Below are positions 48,108-60,003 of a stretch of 64,000 nt of DNA, one piece after another; the stretch's first letter is position 1, and every line of letters starts with the position of its first letter. Source of the stretch: Plantago major (lineage: Eukaryota > Streptophyta > Magnoliopsida > Lamiales > Plantaginaceae). The stretch spans positions 1-64,000 of the forward strand of contig JAIFAC010000216.1 in NCBI GenBank assembly GCA_026545765.1. The letters are read 5' to 3'. A model generated the notes under the pieces. The model saw only the letters and a list, made by a program, of their open reading frames with translations, was not told the DNA's origin and ran no database searches. Both the position numbers and the translations under genes were made by a program.

Positions 48108-49148
48108 TCAAGCATATACTTGGGGATTGTAAAGGTTCCAAGAGCTTGTCTAGCGCTTATCAAATTTAGGGGACAATTGCTTCATCAAATTCAAATCGTG
48201 GCGCTTCCTCCATTTACGACTAGAGCGAGGTGCTGCGGTATTCATCACCCACACTCCACTTTTAAACAATTGAGGTTTGGAATGATGAGCACATAAACTT
48301 ACAAAAAAAAGAGCGATTCCTCCTCATCGACGGTAAACAACCTTAATATCTGAGCACCATCATCACCATCGGTGGTAAGTTGAATCTTGGTAAACACCTC
48401 ATTAACCAAGTTGAATCCCATGATGCAAGCCTCTCCGGTTTTGCCTGTTGGCGACCAATATACAACACCGTTGAGAGATACTCCGTTCTTTCCTTGAAAG
48501 CCACCTAAAAGGCCATACCATCTGGTAATATCACTCCATGATTTCTTCTTTTGTGAATAAGCGGAAAACTTGGCGGCATATCCAATAATATCTCTAGGCT
48601 CATATATCATGACTATTTTAAAGTCAAGGTTAACATGATCAAGCATAAATCCTAGAATAAGAATATTTATATGCGGGAAGACATGAAAATCCGGAGGAGT
48701 TATTTTCTTGGACTTGGCAGCTAACGGGTTCCATAATGTGAGATCTGACGACATGGGATAATCTTTTGAATGATACGAATTACACAAACAAAGCAGGCCT
48801 CTTGCTGAACCCTGTTGGAAATCATGAACATCCGGATGGTTACATAAACTAAGCGTAGGCCTGAAAGCATGGGCTCACCGGTGTACCATTGGATTGTTTT
48901 GTTCTTGATATAGCGAAAAAAAGGAGGTGGTGCTGGTTTGGGTTTGTGGAGAGGTGAAGATTGAGAAAGTATGGTTGAGAGATTATCAACTTCAAGTGTT
49001 TGGAAACGTAGGTTAGTTTAATCAGATCTTTTGCTGGAAGCTTTATCAGGATAAGGTCCATGATTTCCGATGGCAATTGGCTAATCCACCAACAATCCTC
49101 GGCTCTACTTTTTTCCATCAACGACAACGAATCCTCTGCTTTTCCCAT
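48108..49148 (-). CDS. F-box/FBA protein, copy B
   Basis: Intronless; ATG at 49148, stop at 48108-48110, 1041 bases (346 codons). Residues about 25-66 form an F-box (LPSEIMDLILIKLPAKDLIK... then YVSKHLKLII), which binds Skp1/ASK in SCF ubiquitin ligases. The rest matches the plant F-box-associated (FBA) pattern: CNSYHSKDYP, LTLWNPLAAKSKKI, YSQKKKSWSDI, GVSLNGVVYWSP, GFNLVNEVFTKIQL and an acidic FTVDEEES. This part probably selects the target protein. As written, the frame changes near 48850-48790 and again near 48300, yet total length stays a multiple of three. Small consensus errors or a recent pseudogene are both possible. The start is chosen by the F-box position and the TATA box about 70 bases upstream. 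Confidence 0.78.
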
Positions 49149-49216
49149 CTTAATTAATTTCTACAAGATTGGAGTTGGAGTTTTTTCATTATATTATATT
49201 CACCATACCATACCAC

Positions 49217-49228
49217 TATATATAAATA
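49217..49228 (-). promoter_or_regulatory. TATA box of F-box copy B
   Basis: TATATATAAATA on plus, about 70 bases before the ATG of copy B. Same element as in unit A. Confidence 0.55.
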
Positions 49229-49275
49229 ATCACACTAAGCTAAGCACGTACACTAGTTAGACTTGTATTAGGAAA

Positions 49276-49293
49276 ACGTACGTACGTACGTAT
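49276..49293. repeat. (ACGT)n microsatellite
   Basis: About four ACGT units, a self-complementary run, in the F-box upstream region of unit B. Unit A has a shorter, altered version near 44728. Confidence 0.8.
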
Positions 49294-49456
49294 CTAGATC
49301 TAGTGTGTATATGACTCCGATTCCTTTTGGTTTTCGCACCCGTCGATTCTGTATCATCTAATCTAATCGTTTCCTACCGATTCCATATAGAAACAAACAA
49401 AGTTGTTGTCTTTTCCGATCAACCCACCCGCACCGTACCGTGAAGGGCAAGTTTTT

Positions 49457-49971
49457 TCCATCGAATCGGATTCCTCAATTTTACAATCGTTTTTCAGGTC
49501 TCCAGGTATATATGTAAATATTCTCTCTCAGTAACATCTGTTATAAACAGTCGAATACTCTCTCGTGATGAAAAAAATTAGTCGAGTATCTTATGGCTAA
49601 TCCACAGATATTTAGAGTACCTTTGGTGAAATTAGTCCCTTGAAAAAATGTTAACTAATGTAATTTAGTGTCTAAACTTTAGGCATTGTAACTTGGTAAA
49701 ATTTTGATTGTGAAGCATAGATCATTCGTCAATTTTGTAATTTTGATGCAGTTTTTATGTGGCAGGATGGAACAACAACTTAAATAAAACTTTTGATGCA
49801 TACAACATGGAGTAGCATATGTGAACCCCATACGGACCTTTGTGCAATGTGCGTGTGCCATTTCTAACCGAGTCCTTTAGGTGAATATTTGAGTTTATTA
49901 TGCGGAGGCGTGTCATGACTAGATTAATTTGTCAATCTTGCTTAGAATATCGGTTTGGAGATAATTATTCT
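49457..49971. other. Intergenic DNA
   Basis: AT-rich, no gene or repeat recognised. Confidence 0.4.
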
Positions 49972-50200
49972 GGAGGGTGACTCCCTTAGACCGTAAATAT
50001 CGGTCCCTGTTTGTGTATTTGTGGTGGGTGGGACCCACCACAAAAAATTTTAAAAAAATAAATATAGAAGGATGGGCGAAAAAATTTTAAAAAAATAAAT
50101 ATAGAAGGATGGGCAACCTGGGCAGGTCGCCCATCATGCAACCAGCCAACGCTGGTTGCATTATTTTGGATGGATAGGGAGTGGACAAGTGTCACCTCCC
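49972..50200. mobile_element. Hairpin-rich MITE-like segment
   Basis: Imperfect inverted ends GGAGGGTGAC (49972-49981) and GTCACCTCCC (50191-50200). Inside are a 12-bp perfect stem at 50018-50029/50033-50044, a 37-bp unit tandemly duplicated (50042-50078, 50079-50115), a GATGGGC/GCCCATC stem enclosing an ACCTG/CAGGT stem, and an 11-bp stem at 50136-50146/50151-50161. It could be a small foldback transposon; the exact ends are uncertain. Confidence 0.35.
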
Positions 50201-50604
50201 TATTGGACCTCTATTTTTTTTCCATGTGATTTAGTAATGTAGTTTTAAATTGCTATATCACCTTGTATTTTAATTTTTCATTCTAAGTTAAAGTTTTTTA
50301 ATATTATATTTAATTATCTATTATAATTATTTATGATAATAATTGTGAAGATTTGTAGTTAGTTTCAACTGGTTTCACGGAACTAGTTTCACCGAACCAC
50401 GTTAAATCTTGTGTTGAATTGTTAATCTTTGATTGATCTGTTTTGAATTGAGTTGTGTTCTTCGATTGTTCAATTGGAATTTGTTCAATTGATCTGACAA
50501 TAATGAAAATAATAATATTTATTGAATTGGTTGTATTGGTGGGGGTCATGGATAAACTACATTTTGTTGTTGTGGTTGGGTTGGTTGGAAGGTTGGGTAT
50601 GTGA

Positions 50605-50994
50605 ATGAGAGAGAAATTAATTGTTTATTTAAAAGGTTGGGAGGTTGGGTTGGTTGGGTGTTCATGGATATTTATGGTCTTAAAGTTGATAATGGTCTCA
50701 ACTCTCAATTCCCCTGAAGTAACAAGAACAGTTGTTGGTGATTTATGCCAGAAAATTAGATCTGTTTTGAACTGCCTTGTTGTGGTTCAGATCCATATGG
50801 TAGAAGCTAATGAACTTGCCCACAAATTACGCCATGACTTCTCTATAAATTCTTTTGGTTATGCTGTATTGCCATTTGAATTTCATGAATCTATGTTATC
50901 TGATAAAATCTTGCTTATTGAAATGAAAAGCATTTTCAGTCTCAAAGAAGGAAAATCTTACCTGTTGATGCGGAATAATGTCCAATCCGTTTAA
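50605..50994 (+). pseudogene. RNase H-like fragment (RVT_3 type)
   Basis: A 129-codon open frame. The stretch LNSPEV, LCQKIRSVL, VVQIHMVEANELAHKL and a closing F-E-x-x-ML-D patch fit the second half of the plant RNase H-like domain, where a HV.REAN..AH.LA motif carries a conserved region. The N-terminal catalytic Asp/Glu part is missing or not recognisable. Such domains occur at the 3' end of plant LINEs and in many free-standing plant genes. I see no poly(A) tail or reverse transcriptase nearby, so the origin is open. Confidence 0.4.
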
Positions 50995-51020
50995 GACGGC
51001 GTGAAAGCGAATCCTAAGAC
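50963..51020 (+). repeat. Short LTR-tip-like fragment
   Basis: TGTTGATGCGG, then ATGTCCAATCCGTTTAAG, matches the first ~55 bases of the gypsy-3 LTR (62406 on). Nothing of the rest of that LTR follows. It overlaps the 3' end of the RNase H-like frame. Confidence 0.5.
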
Positions 51021-52243
51021 AAATTAGTACCTACTTGAAAAATGATACTATATCAACAACTTTGTAGTAACAACATCTTAGCTGTTACATTAAATTACCT
51101 TGTAACAACTGTAGTGATTATATGTATGAGGTAGTTGTTACTTAAACATATGAGTGGCCCCAACTTAACAAATCAAGCACTAGTTTGACCTGAAAAATTG
51201 AAAATATCTTATGTAAGAGCATGCTCTTATAACTTTAAGTAAATGTAATGGTAAATAAAATTATAATAGAATTTGTTACAGTTAACTTTTACAAAAGTAA
51301 ATTTCTCATGAGAAAAATAAATATAAATAAATTTTGTATATATATGATAGATATCTCTAACAATAGAAAGTATATATACTGATTTATACGGTGCGTATAT
51401 TACGTGAACGTATTTAAAATTTATTTTCAATCATAATATTTTCTACGTTAATAGAAAGCTGTAACAAAAGAAGTATTTACTATCGAATTTGACTTGGTCC
51501 TTCCGTAAGAAGTAATATGGGTGGATTAGGCAATACATAAATCTGAGTTGAGGGTTGGCTGTTACACATGCATATTGAAGTAAATCTAAATTGAGAGTTG
51601 ACTCTTACATATGCATATATAAGTTAATAATTGAAATGCTAAAGGATACTCTGGTCTTAGATTAAGTGAAGTAAATTTGAGTTGAGGGTTGGCTCTTACA
51701 TATGTTAATAAAAGTTAATTGAAATGCTTAATTTAATGTAATATAGTATTCCTTTCTAACAGCTACCTCTCATAAAAATAACCCTAAGCCCTAAACCCTT
51801 GACTCAAACTATATATTACTAACATAGATAATTACGTCTAATTCATAAATGACCCGCAAAACACATGTTACATGCTACCTAATTTCTTTAACAACTTTGT
51901 TTTTTTTTTTTTTTTTTTGCGGTCCACCGATTTGAAGTTTGACAAAATTTTATATGTTCTTAGATCACGATGTCAAATGCTTTAATAAAATAAGATGTAC
52001 TTTTGTATTACATTTTGTTAAATACTTAACAATGATAATTTGAAAGTAGTTAATTTGTGTTAAAACCGAAATGAGTGATCGGAAAAAACAAAAAGTATTT
52101 TATTTATAATGAATGGAAGGAGCATATAGGTGATCAAACATTGTATATAAAACTACGATGATTAAACATTTCATCTTGATTTATATGCATTAAATATGTA
52201 GCTGAGTTGTGCGGATATAATTACTTCACTAACATTGAGTATG
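51021..52243. other. AT-rich intergenic DNA with a 3-copy repeat
   Basis: No gene. About three dispersed copies of GAGTTGAGGGTTGGCTCTTAC with flanks (near 51545, 51592, 51682). A T run lies at 51899-51919. Confidence 0.5.
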
Positions 52244-52254
52244 AGCTATATATA

Positions 52255-53085
52255 CTCCTGGCAAAAGGATGGTTTAGATCGGATTGTTCGGATGTGTAAT
52301 TATTTTGGATCGGATCTTATTAGGATCTGGATCATGTTAGGATGATAAAACTTCATGTTATTTTAGATCGGGTGATCGGGTTCAATTGTTATTGATTTGG
52401 GACTTATTAGGATTACAATGCTTCATACTATTTGAATCGGATTAACTTCGGATTGGTCAACTAAAAAATATTTTCTCTCCCATTGAAATGGGCAAAACAT
52501 TTTCTTTCAATGATCCCATACCATACACCAATAAAACATCTTTCTGTTTTATACCCGAAATGTAATGCCAGCGAAGAGTATGAATCATGAAATTGACAAC
52601 ATTGCACAACAATGATCCATAACAGGATGTGTAGCAAGTATCAAGATATCCACTGCATCAAGCATACATTTGCAGTAAAGTAAATAAAAAAGCACCAATT
52701 ATACATTTGCAGTAAAGTAAATAAAAAAGCATCGAGCATGCATTTGCAAATACAATATTGCCGAGAGTGAAAATGCCACATTAACTCATGTAATGTACAA
52801 AATATATAGAATTTCTAGAGAAGGAAGGAAGATACAAGGTGTACCAAATATTGGTGTACAAGATTTGATTCGGATGATTTCGGATCGAATATAATTCGGA
52901 TTAGTTCGGATCGGATGAAATTTAATTCGGGTCATTTTCGGATCGGATGAGTTCGGGTCATTTTTATTCGGGTCACTTCGGATCGGATTTCGGATGACTA
53001 ATTGGATGGTTGACCTTCGTCAACTCGGATCAAATTCGGATTTCGGATCGGATAATTTCGGATTCGGATTAAGTTTGCCAGGACT
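52255..53085. mobile_element. TIR element with TCGGAT-rich arms
   Basis: Ends CTCCTGGCAAA and TTTGCCAGGACT are inverted repeats (TCCTGGCAAA/TTTGCCAGGA perfect). AGCTATATATA stands directly outside both ends (52244-52254 and 53086-53096), an 11-bp target duplication. Both arms (52268-52465, 52860-53075) are packed with TCGGAT-type words; the middle holds a 37-bp tandem duplication (52664 and 52701). No coding capacity, so non-autonomous. The terminus resembles the GGGGTGGCAAA ends of some plant hAT elements, but an 11-bp duplication is long for hAT; a Mutator-like origin is possible. Confidence 0.7.
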
Positions 53086-53096
53086 AGCTATATATA

Positions 53097-56000
53097 TAGT
53101 ATTCACGAGTCACATAATCTACCTGTATTATCAAGAGACAAGAGGAACTGACTGATGTTCTTATATATATATGTGTATGTTAAGATGATCGGGCCTGAGT
53201 GATACATACATTTGCATTGAACAACTAATATCATCGATTTGATCTTTTTTATAAAATAAACTCATTATACAACAATGAATTACTTTAATTGATATGAATT
53301 TAACACAATAACAGAATTTGATATTAAATATTAATGAAATACAATTCTTCGGGCCGGGATATGAACCCATGCGACATATTCAACCATCTATGTATATATT
53401 AAACGAAAAACCATTCAATCATTCTTAAGGGGTGACAAGTCATCAATTATGTGAAATTGATGAGCATTCCCATTGGGTGTAAAATATCTATGTGGCAGCC
53501 TCAAACAATTATCATTCACCAAAAATTTTCATTACCCAAAATAATTTATTATTTATTTTGTCTCTTTTAAAAGCCTACTCTCACATTCGGCAACTAACAA
53601 GTAACGTTTTTAAATTTTTGGCAACTAAATAATTACATATCACAACATAAATCAATTCCTAATTTAAAGTATCTACAATTATTACATTCGAAAGCTTTTT
53701 TGCTAACTATCATGGTGTCTTCCTGCCCGAGAATCCCTCCTCCAGACAACTTCATATTGATGTTGCACCTTCATAATCGATATTCAAGGCATACACTTAA
53801 TGCATAAATTTCGAGGATTTGGAAAGGACATTTTAATAACGAGGAGATGGGAGAAATCTCATAAGTAGAGATCAATATAGAAAAGTTTATAATATGCGTA
53901 ATAAATACAATCAAAAGTTTTTATTATTCTATTATTATGTTCTAAATAAAACTAACTTTGGATTCTGATTCATTCGATTCCATATCCTTATTTGTTGAAG
54001 TATTGATTTTAATCCATATTTGCCATGTTTTTGGATGGAGCGATTGATTACGCAACCGATAACTATTGCCCATCGTTTATGCAATCACTTGAAGCGTAGA
54101 AGCATCATTTTGATCCCGAATCAATACTCCCTTATATCGGTAAGACCTGCTATAAAGAATTAGATGTGCCTGAAAGCATAGTATGTCGGAATGAGCAACA
54201 TAAATACTAAATTGACTCGAACTCGATGCTACTAGCACTGCAGACGATATCTGACTTGAAATTGTAAGCGTGTAGCTATCTGAAGCATGAGGTTATAAGG
54301 AGTTGATGGATTAAATATGAGGTATATTTACTATTACGTTTCCATATAAACTTTCAGAATGAAATAGAGTTTAGAATTGATTCATTCTTTATAATTGTTT
54401 AGTTGCATGATGTTAAACAAAGTTGCTTCTGGAGATGTAATCTACAAGGTCATGGACCTTTGGACCTTTCAAATATGAGCGAATGTCATATGGTGAGATG
54501 AGAATGAACATGGAGTGCATTGAGCATGATAATCTTAGGCTGTTTATATCGCTTATACGGTAAGACTCTCGATTTATCAAACTTATTATTATTTAGCATG
54601 TATTTCATACAATATACACCTTGTATCTAACCAAAAACTTCACGATATTTCAGTTGCAATATTCATACACAATGATGCAAGCGAAGCTAGGAGTTATTTA
54701 AAGATTCCAAAACAAAGTGGTCATTTGATGCTCGATTACCTCATACGTAGTTAATATAGCGACACAAACAATGCAAGGGCAAGTATTGTAGATTCTTATT
54801 TATATTATGTTTTCCATGTTGGAGAAGACTTTTCAAAATTTAATTATTCCTTCAAAGCAAAAAATAGATCAGTCCATTTGTTGTAATCTAACAATACCAC
54901 CATTTCCCTTTCCAATAACTTGAAGTGCATGAAAGTTAGCATTGATTAGTTATCGATGGTTGAATTAAATTTTGCTGAAGCAGTGATCAAGCATGAAAAA
55001 TAGAGTGTAAGCTTTTAATAGCATATAATAGTGATCTAAGCGAGAAAGAAAATGATTAACGAAATCGATAAAAGCGTTTTAGTCGATAATATAGCGAACA
55101 AAGCGAAATATAGAAGAGGTCCTAAAACACCATTTTAGTAGAACATAACATAAATATATAAGAGATCCCGAAACACCGTTTTAGTCCAGGAAATAGAAAA
55201 CCCCCCCTTTGTTAAACTAAAAAAAAAAACCCTAATAATCTTTATTCAAAACACCATTTATATTGAAGAAATCGACAAACGGTTTAGTCATAGAACTCGA
55301 ATTAGAAAAACCTAAAACCACAATAATTGAGGAAAATCGATAAATCGAGTAAACTCAAATCGATTAAGCGAGAATTGAAATCATTGTAGCCTAAAATCAA
55401 TAAACCAATAACAACAAGCAAAATAAACATAGACGAACCTTGAAATTGAAATTCAAAATCATCGATGAGAGTGAATCGAACCTTGAAATTGAAAGAACCG
55501 ATAAGCTGGATGATTTTAGATTCTTTGGAGCTTTTATGATTCTCTTGAAAATTTTGACCGCCGGAGAGGAAGAAGGTGGCATGAATTCACCACCTAAGAG
55601 GAAGAAAGCAGCTGGCAGTGTCGATGAACAAGGGAGGAAGAAATTAGCAACTTAGCCCGATTTTAGTATGTCCAAGAATGCTTTGGGAGGAAGAGGAAGG
55701 AACGGAAAGCGGTATTGTATTTTACACTTGGCGTGATTTAGGTTAACATCTGATTTTGTTGTCCTGCATATACTAGGGTTCAATTTAATTGAGTTTGGTG
55801 CTTCTTAAGTCTTCATATCTAATCCTCTCTAATTCTCTATAATTCGCTTCTCAATATGTTGTTGTTTAATTATCGATTCTTTCACGATTATCCTTTTTTT
55901 CTTCTAACAAGCAACTTTGACACGCGAATATCCGCGTGTACGTTTCATGTTTACGTTTTTACAAAATCATACAAAAAACTATCTATTATGAATAATCGAG

Positions 56001-56689
56001 TAAGTTACCTGATCATGACATAAGTTTTAGAATTAGAATAATACAATCAACATATATGCAATTTGATATGATCTCACCTTTGTCTAAATCATTGGAAAAG
56101 ATATGTTCAATGTCATGGAAGACCTAGAGTCCACTTCTTCTTCCGTCACCTGCAGGCTAAAATGAATCAACATTTAAGTAGTACATATGATAAAATAATC
56201 TGCCAAATTTAGACAGTTAATTGAAAGAGAATAGAAGACCTGAATCATGAAAGGGCAAACATCATGTTGAAATGATAAAGGTGGACACGATAATTGGGAG
56301 ATTGGAGTTGAAGAATTCTTAATTGGTGCGGTAGTTAATTTTACATATACAACCTTAACTGCTCCATTTTGTGATGGGATATTGAGGGTAGAACCGGAAA
56401 AGTATATTATTATTCTGTTGCTCCTTACATTGGAAAGTGACAAATTCAGCCTCCACTATTCTGATTATTTCATCTAAAGATAGTAGTCACTTCTTCAGCC
56501 ATTTAAAGAGGTGATAGGGTTATTATTGTAAAAGTACACAAAAAACTACCTCTTGTGAGGGAGAATCAGCTTTCTTTTTAGAAGTAGTATAGATGACCTT
56601 CAATTGTTTTGGTACTTCAAAAGTATTCAAGTACTGGTTCGACTTAATTCATCATAAAATTTTAATTCCCCCTAATTCCTATATGTTTT
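53097..56689. other. Intergenic DNA, nothing recognised
   Basis: AT-rich. Short frames at 55440-55655 (acidic and Lys-rich) and 56174-56443 (minus, 89 codons) match no family I know. A GAACCTTGAAATTGAAA word occurs twice near 55435 and 55478. Confidence 0.4.
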
Positions 56690-57110
56690 TTAAATTAATT
56701 TTTTAGGAAATGGACTAACTACAACACTTTTGGAATGAATGTGGTGAGGACGTTAAATTAAACTTATGTATCACATCGCACTCAAAGGACGTGCTGAAGC
56801 AAAAAAGCGTGTTGATCTGGTTAGCTCACAATATTTTTAATAACATAGTTTCATTGCTCATAGACTAAATTGAAATATTTTTCTAAATTCAATATTTTTT
56901 TTCAATACTAATTCAGCAATACGAGGTTTTGCAAAATTAACACATTAGAAACCGATTTCTTGAAACATGTAAACTTAGATGGAACGCCTACCGATCCTTG
57001 GGGACGAGCCACTTCCCGAGAACATCTATTCACTGTGAATTGCACACTTGTTATCAATCCCGAGATGTATTATCAACTATTGGTGGTAATCTCTAACCTA
57101 GATATTGGCC
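56690..57110 (+). pseudogene. OB-fold (RPA/DUF223-like) fragment
   Basis: Readable patches FWNECGEDVKLNL, VLIWLAHNIF and TLVINPEMYYQLLVV follow the order of a replication-protein-A-like OB fold (a TLW.E.G motif, a hydrophobic strand, then an S/T..INP motif). RPA-like genes are carried by many plant Helitrons, and a Helitron Rep/helicase lies about 2 kb downstream on the same strand. Stops and frame changes are present. Sequence from 57156 to 57476 (106-codon frame) could be a further exon but has no known domain. Confidence 0.35.
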
Positions 57111-57990
57111 GCTGTGATTAAATATTTCTTTTAAAATATATTATTAGTTTACTAATTGAAGCAAATAACATTTATATGTAGGACGATTTTTTTGAACATA
57201 AGCGTGTTATTTCGATTGAGAATACTTGATAAAATGATAGAAGATAAACACCGAGACTCCAAACACGCCGTTAATTATTCCGACTTATGTATGATAAAGT
57301 TGAATATAGAAATGAGGGACTTTGCTTGCTTCAAGAGACGATGGAAACACTTGGAGGGTGTTTATATCTTACAACGTGTAGATACAAGTTGGGAGGGAAG
57401 CTTGCATGAAACGGCTGCCCTATGGATTATTGAGGTGGATTCCATAAAATTCCTCAGTATGCAAAGCATTATATGAAATATTATAGCTTATTAATGTCCT
57501 TGCTTTCATTATTTCATACTAACTCTTTTAAATAAGTATATTATATTGTCTAGAATCGAAACTTATTTTCAAAACACAAAGATGCGTCACGATAAGAGTT
57601 CTTTAACAAAGTGAAGTCTCAATGAGCATATTCTGATACATTCGCCAAATTGAAACTGGTGAATATGATGATTTTCCTAGGATATGGGGGTTAAAAATTG
57701 TTAAAAGTAATCCTATATGTAGATATACTTTCAGGAGTCTTAAAAATTCATGTTTACTCTAGCCAAATGTTGAATTCATTAGAAAGCTTGATTGTTCACT
57801 CATAGAAGATTTAGGCAAGGTGAAAGGTTTAAGAAGATTGATGCCCCTACTAAGATGGCCTTAGGAGCATTGTATCGGAGCCACGTTTTGACAAATAGAA
57901 TTTAGGCGATCTAAATTAAACAAAGTGAATTTTTTATATTGTTATAGATACTATGTTATGTTTAACTTTTAGTTTGTTCAATTCATATTA
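57111..57990. other. Unassigned DNA after the OB-fold fragment
   Basis: Contains the 106-codon frame at 57156-57476 (RDFACFKRRWKHLEG), unrecognised, then AT-rich sequence without a gene. Confidence 0.3.
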
Positions 57991-58243
57991 TTCTACTTCC
58001 TCCTCCCGGGAATAGCTTCCCACTGTGACTTTTTGCAGTCAAGCTTTTTTTACTACAATTTAATCTTAAGTAAAAAATGTAAAATGTTCAATTAAATTAT
58101 ATAATGAAAATTTAGTCCCTGAAGTTTCATTATATAAAAAAATTGAACATTTTACATTTTCGGTTTTAGATTAATTCGTAGTCAAAGTTGTAAAAGTTTG
58201 TTATGAAAAAAAAAGTATACCGAGACAGTGAGTGGAAGTAGAA
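57991..58243. mobile_element. Stowaway-like MITE
   Basis: A 253-bp foldback with ends TTCTACTTCCTCC and GGAAGTAGAA, TA on both sides (57989-57990, 58244-58245), and long inverted arms, for example AATGTAAAATGTTCAATT at about 58075 against its complement at about 58145. TIR and TA duplication fit Stowaway (Tc1/mariner-derived). Confidence 0.8.
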
Positions 58244-59159
58244 TACTTCATGTAACATCATTTTACATTGAATTTTGTCATATTTGATTATCATAATGAA
58301 TATTATTTTGAATTTATGCATGTTATGTTAGTATTATCCAATTTATACTTTTCATTAGAAATCGTCTTTTATTATTGCAAATTATTCATTTATTCTGCAA
58401 CTACTTGAGGAGAGAAGGCCCAATTATATAATTTGAAATGGAAAATAAAACAAAGAAAATAAAAATGTGACTATCATATAAGAATGACCTCATATGCAAA
58501 CTCCTAACGTAGACTTTAATCTAAGGTCTCCATTATCAAACGTTACTAAATGTTAGTTTTATTTGATAACTTTTTTATAGTGTAGAGATGTATTAGTATA
58601 AAATTAGTGGAAATTAAATTTCCATCTATGAATGATCCACGTTTTTTTGTCATATTAGTTCCTTTACAGAGGCATTCCGTGTGTAACACCATCATTTCAA
58701 TAAAGATTATATACCGGTACCATTATAAATTGGAGCTCGAGCTTAGTAAGGATAGTTCGTTCTTTTGGTCAAATGATCAATCTCCCAGTGATATTAAGAT
58801 TTCATATGTGCTTAAAATTCATATTAACAATTTATAAAGTTGTTTTCTATACTAAATATTGAAATTCAATATTAGGTCGATATATTGATTATTAAAGATA
58901 CAAAATTATGCGGTGTAAGTCAAACCAAGTATAATGTATCATACACCTTTTCATCCATTGAGTTGTTTTTCTCCTGGTATGTTCAAGTTTTTATATATCA
59001 AAATTTGTGTTAGTATAATCAATTAAATAATTCCATTTATAATAGAAATTGTTTTCATATTTACGATAGGTGGAGGATCAACATATATATTTCAAATGAC
59101 ACCACATGCATCATCATGTTGTCAATTCATAAACCAATGAGATCTTTTTTTATGTCAAA
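58244..59159. other. Intergenic or Helitron 5' DNA
   Basis: AT-rich. A 76-codon frame (58607-58837) is unrecognised. It may include the 5' part of the Helitron gene. Confidence 0.3.
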
Positions 59160-59915
59160 GGATGGACAACCTATAATTTGCCTACTGCATCAGAAATTGC
59201 TTCCATTATTGAAGGAGACATTGAGAATGTGAGGCATGAGAGGGTGTGGTTGAGGTGAAGTCGACTAGATTTTTGCATAGGATAAATGAATAATGAATTT
59301 CTTCCATGCTACCTTCCTCTTCATCACCCACTATTGTTCGTCTATGAAAAAGATGGTTGGTGTACAGATATACCCAGAACAACATACAATAAGAGGTCAA
59401 ATCTCACACTTAGGCAATTCTAAGCATTCAGAATTCAATACATGAAGGGAGAAGGTCATCAGCTTATACTTGGCAGGAGGTTGTTTCAACAATTTATTGT
59501 TGGTTCCTACATGATGATGGAGTCTCAGAGACTTGATGGATTAAATCACTATCAACCATAGCTTAGATACGAGTCTTATAATAAGATTGCCAACAAGTTG
59601 ATAATTGTGATTATGTTCCTTCATCATGTGATAGTCTCTTCATACTTCCATCATCTTTTCCAGGGGGTGCTAGATAGTACCAAAGTCTGTTGAAGGATTC
59701 TATGGCTATATGCAAGTGGGCAGGATATTTGTGCATGTTCATAACATTGACATGGAACCCAAAGATGGCAGGATATCCGTGTATCTTGAGAGTCTTGGGT
59801 TGAGAGTTGAGACCGGAAGGCACGCCTGATATCATATGTCGAGTCATCAAGGTGAAACTCGATGAGTTGGTCAAGGATATAAAGGATGGGCGTCTGTTTG
59901 GAAACTCAAAAGCAC

Positions 59916-60003
59916 GTAAGTTGGTATTTTGTTGTCTCTATATGTTTATGTTATATAAAATCTAGAAATGCTTTATAATAACTACTTCTTTCCATATTTT
60001 TAG
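59916..60003 (+). other. Intron in the Helitron gene
   Basis: GTAAGT at the left, TTTTTAG at the right, 88 bases. Removing it joins KA to LICTVEFQKR in frame, matching the continuous protein in relatives. Confidence 0.75.

Larger units (their letters stand above)
44890..49456. repeat. Tandem segmental duplication, unit B
   Basis: Second, 4.57-kb copy of unit A, beginning ATACAATCAGCC and ending GGGCAAGTTTTT, directly abutting unit A in the same orientation. It keeps the middle of the minus-strand LTR that unit A lacks (about 45665-45945). The (AT)n run at 47628-47649 is longer than in unit A. Confidence 0.92.
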
